In this document: piece by piece, positions 13,767 through 15,955 of the stretch
How the letters are laid out: the number at the start of each line of letters is the position of its first letter
How positions within the stretch are numbered: position 1 is the stretch's first letter
Source: Acidobacteriota bacterium
GTDB lineage: Bacteria; Acidobacteriota; Blastocatellia; Pyrinomonadales; Pyrinomonadaceae
Direction: 5' to 3'
Length of the DNA stretch: 15,955 nt
Assembly (NCBI GenBank): GCA_963169175.1
Contig: CAUJFK010000031.1
Span: forward strand, 1-15,955
Notes under the pieces: generated by a model
Told to the model about the DNA's origin: nothing
Seen by the model: only the letters and a program-made list of their open reading frames with translations
Database searches by the model: none
Made by a program: the position numbers and the translations under genes

Positions 13767-14546
13767 ATGCCAGAAACGTACGAGGAGGCCGGTAACGCCG
13801 CGCCTTCGCAGGCTCCCGAAATGTCTGAGGTCGGGACCATTGTGAACATCTTTTTTGAACCCGGCCGCACATTTGAAGACCTTCGGCGAAAGCCAAGGTG
13901 GATCATGGGCATGGTCCTGATCGCACTGTTGGTCTCAGCCTATGCCTTTGGTATTTCATACAAGGTAGGCGAAGCCGGGATGCGGCGGTTTATGGTCGAG
14001 CAGTTAGAGAAAAACCCAAACATCCAATCGCTCGACCCCGAAGCAAAGGCCAATGCGATCGACATGCAGTTGAAGATCCAGGGCTACATGCGTTATTCGA
14101 TTCCCATTTTTGTAGTGATCGCGCTATTCATCGGAGGCCTGCTTTATTTTCTTGGGACCAAGGCGTTTGGCGGCACCGGTGGATTCATGCAGTCGCTTTC
14201 CGTGTGGGTCTATTCGTCGATACCGCCGACCGTACTGGCGATGCTCGGAAGTTTTATTGTACTGGCTATAAAGTCCGCGGATGAGATCGATCTTGCCACT
14301 AGCCAGCGCGGCCTGATCAACGCCAACCCAAGCATGTTGATCGACGGAAAGGCCCATCCGTTGCTGGCAACCTTGATCGCTACCGTTGACGTTTTCATGA
14401 TCTGGGGCTGGATACTTGCCGCGATCGGATTGCGGATCACGAATCGCTTGTCGTCCGGTTCGGCCTGGGGAGTCGTGATAATTATCGCGGTGATCGGTGT
14501 GCTGTTTCGGCTACTTGGGGCGATCTTTTCGGGGAATCCGGGTTGA
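13767..14546 (+). CDS. YIP1-family integral membrane protein
   Basis: This 259-residue membrane protein has a hydrophilic N-terminus of about 40 residues followed by the YIP1-like opening (FFEPGRTFEDLRRKPRWIMG). About five hydrophobic segments follow, near 44-62, 108-129, 147-169, 199-221 and 233-255. Bacterial YIP1 proteins resemble eukaryotic Rab-interacting Yip1 in fold, but their role is not established. A strong AGGAGG (13753-13758) 8 nt before the ATG fixes the start and suggests efficient translation. The 154-bp gap before it holds a GTTATTAT direct repeat (near 13645 and 13670) but no clear promoter. It converges on the MacB-type permease; in related bacteria such genes often lie near ABC permeases (recollection, not shown here). 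Confidence 0.85.
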   Translation: MPETYEEAGNAAPSQAPEMSEVGTIVNIFFEPGRTFEDLRRKPRWIMGMVLIALLVSAYAFGISYKVGEAGMRRFMVEQLEKNPNIQSLDPEAKANAIDMQLKIQGYMRYSIPIFVVIALFIGGLLYFLGTKAFGGTGGFMQSLSVWVYSSIPPTVLAMLGSFIVLAIKSADEIDLATSQRGLINANPSMLIDGKAHPLLATLIATVDVFMIWGWILAAIGLRITNRLSSGSAWGVVIIIAVIGVLFRLLGAIFSGNPG

Positions 14547-14568
14547 TAATAAAGGGAAGGTTAAAGCC

Positions 14569-14640
14569 TCTGATACCCTCAGCGTGATTCCGCGTAACAG
14601 TCTGCGTCCTCTGCGTAACCAGATAGCTGGCCGCAGAGGA
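14569..14640. repeat. TCTGCGT-type repeat with terminal hairpin between convergent genes
   Basis: Units resembling TCTGCGT begin at 14569, 14579, 14589, 14601 and 14610 (TCTGATA, TCAGCGT, TCCGCGT, TCTGCGT, TCTGCGT), in steps of 10, 10, 12 and 9 nt. The last ones fold back. TCCTCTGCG (14607-14615) pairs perfectly with CGCAGAGGA (14632-14640), with CCAG/CTGG inside. The element lies between the 3' ends of the YIP1 gene and the permease gene and may also act as a bidirectional terminator. There is only a weak T-run after the stem. Confidence 0.65.
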
Positions 14641-14648
14641 CATTTGTT

Positions 14649-15914
14649 TCACTCGTACCGAAGCGATTCGATCGGGTCAAGCCGGGCGGCCTTCCATGCC
14701 GGCCAAAGGCCGAAGATCAGGCCGATACCAACACTGGCGAAGAATCCGGCGATGGGCGCCCAAAGCGGCACATAAGATGGCAAGACGAGTTTCACCAAAA
14801 GAGTTAGCAGCCAGCCGATGAGCAGCCCGACCATGCCGCCGAAACCGGTCAGCGTTGCGGCCTCGATCAAAAATTGAAGCAGAATATCGCTCTGTTTTGC
14901 CCCGATCGCCTTGCGGATACCGATCTCACGCGTCCGCTCCGTCACGGACACAAGCATTATGTTCATTACACCGATACCGCCGATCATCAGGCCGATCGAT
15001 GAAATGACTATCATTGCGGCGGCAACGCCGGCCGTGATCGATTTGAACTGTTCAATAATGCTGGCCGCCGTTTCCACCGAAAAATTATTAGGCTGGCCAA
15101 AGGGCACCTGACGGCGAACCCGCAAAAGATCCTGGACGTCATCCTTCGCCTTTTCCAGCATGCCTTCCTTCGCGACAGCAAGAATGAACATGTCTTCGGC
15201 GTTAGGTTTTAATTTCAGCGCCGCGCCCAAGGGCATATAAATAACATTACTCTGGTCGTTGTTTCCGCCGCCGCCGCCAAAAAGCTGCTCCTTTTTTTCG
15301 AGTACGCCGATAACTCGAAAGGGTGTCCCGCCGATCTCGAGTTCTTCACCGATCGGATCCGTATAAGGGAAATACGCGTCCACCACCGACATTCCGATCA
15401 GACAAACGTTGGCCTTTTCGTCGCTTTCGCTCTGTGAGAACCAGCGCCCCTGCATGAGCACCTCACTTGTTGTCTTTTCTATGTCGGGCAATGTGCCCTG
15501 AAGTTGAACCGACGAGGATGACTTACCGTTCCTGCCGGTGACAAGGATCTTGGAGCCCCAATAGTTGTTTGAGACATCAAGGAAAGGAACCGAGGTTTCT
15601 ATCGAAGGAAGGTTCTTGATCGCGTTAGAATCTTCGACGGTCAGCGGCTTTCGCATCCGTTCTTCACGCGACCGCCTGCCGGTGGTAAAGCCAATGTTGA
15701 ATTTGTACAGAAAGATCGAGCGGGTGCCGAAAGATTCGACCTGTTTTTCAACCGCTACATTGATGCCGCTGATGATCGACGATATCAGCATTACCGTGAT
15801 AACGCCGACGACAACGCCGAAGATGGTCAAAAACGAGCGCAGCTTGTTGCCCCGTAGCGTGTCCAGCGCCATCATCAGGTTCTCATAAAATCTGCTGCCC
15901 AATAATCTGACCAT
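14649..15914 (-). CDS. MacB/FtsX-type ABC transporter permease
   Basis: This 421-residue permease has the MacB topology: one membrane helix near residues 27-48 (SFLTIFGVVVGVITVMLISSI), a large periplasmic MacB_PCD domain (about 50-285) and a C-terminal FtsX domain with three helices (about 298-323, 348-376, 385-406). Family motifs include MMALDTLRGNKLRSFLT at the start, the GGIGVMNIMLVSVTERTREI coupling segment (312-331), IRKAIGAK, and the end WPAWKAARLDPIESLRYE. A glycine-rich loop (FGGGGG) sits in the periplasmic domain. It would export substrates or transmit ATPase-driven motion across the envelope, with an ATPase such as the one encoded at 8117. It starts 2 bp after the stop codon of another permease. 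The ATG at 15914 is preferred over a TTG at 15920 that overlaps that stop. Confidence 0.93.
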   Translation of the reverse strand: MVRLLGSRFYENLMMALDTLRGNKLRSFLTIFGVVVGVITVMLISSIISGINVAVEKQVESFGTRSIFLYKFNIGFTTGRRSREERMRKPLTVEDSNAIKNLPSIETSVPFLDVSNNYWGSKILVTGRNGKSSSSVQLQGTLPDIEKTTSEVLMQGRWFSQSESDEKANVCLIGMSVVDAYFPYTDPIGEELEIGGTPFRVIGVLEKKEQLFGGGGGNNDQSNVIYMPLGAALKLKPNAEDMFILAVAKEGMLEKAKDDVQDLLRVRRQVPFGQPNNFSVETAASIIEQFKSITAGVAAAMIVISSIGLMIGGIGVMNIMLVSVTERTREIGIRKAIGAKQSDILLQFLIEAATLTGFGGMVGLLIGWLLTLLVKLVLPSYVPLWAPIAGFFASVGIGLIFGLWPAWKAARLDPIESLRYE

Positions 15915-15916
15915 GA

Positions 15917-15955
15917 TCAATCGGCCCTCAACGCTTCTATCGGATCAAGCCGTGC
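15917..15955 (-). CDS. C-terminal end of a second MacB/FtsX-type permease (partial)
   Basis: The minus strand from 15955 reads ARLDPIEALRAD and then TGA (15919-15917). This is nearly the same as the final residues of the neighbouring permease (ARLDPIESLRYE), so it is the 3' end of a paralogous permease gene that continues beyond the window. The 2-bp spacing to the next ATG suggests translational coupling, with two tandem permeases in one operon. Nothing more can be said from 12 codons. Confidence 0.75.
   Translation of the reverse strand, partial: ARLDPIEALRAD

Overview
The window is ordinary chromosomal DNA from a Gram-negative-type bacterium of medium-high GC. The mix of genes suggests an Acidobacteriota member, perhaps class Blastocatellia (Pyrinomonadaceae-like). 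The pointers are an ECF sigma factor of the solo Sig-70_X6 type, FHA/zinc-ribbon kinase proteins, MacB-type export genes, and many CACAAAG/CACGAAA intergenic repeats. This placement is inference; no rRNA, tRNA or other marker gene is present.

Layout. Positions 1-119 hold half of a repeat element and a near-consensus sigma-70 promoter. An ECF-type sigma factor follows (120-692, +). The minus strand from 6256 down to 835 carries a phospho-signalling block. It contains a zinc-ribbon/FHA protein, a Ser/Thr kinase with a zinc ribbon at each end of its soluble part and a C-terminal FHA domain, and an RDD membrane protein, all closely spaced. After a 294-bp gap with a nested palindromic repeat comes an FHA-GAF-SpoIIE-type PP2C phosphatase. 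The block therefore encodes a phosphate writer, a probable eraser and three phospho-threonine readers.

From 6257, a divergent promoter region leads into a plus-strand export pair: a HlyD/MacA-like adaptor (6549-8102) and a MacB/LolD-type ATPase (8117-8869). The next 638 bp have no convincing protein gene but are dense in hairpins: a strong terminator, a second hairpin, a possible minus-strand structured RNA ending in its own terminator, a degenerate repeat element, and the terminator of the next gene. A secreted S41 C-terminal processing peptidase follows (9508-11229, -). Divergent from it are two peptide-transport ATPases of the OppD/DppD and OppF/DppF type (11435-12466 and 12635-13612, +), separated by a palindromic repeat. 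A YIP1-family membrane protein (13767-14546, +) converges on a MacB/FtsX-type permease (14649-15914, -). That permease lies 2 bp downstream of a second, related permease of which only the last 12 codons are inside the window.

The most unusual feature is a family of imperfect inverted repeats in six gene gaps (near 1, 705, 2594, 9321, 12481 and 14569). Their core words differ (CACAAAG, CACGAAA, GCAAAG, TCTGCGT), but they share one grammar: short units spaced mostly 8-10 or 12-14 nt apart and facing an inverted partner array. The second point of interest is the hairpin-rich gap at 8890-9484. All gene calls rest on motif recognition by eye, without database searches.
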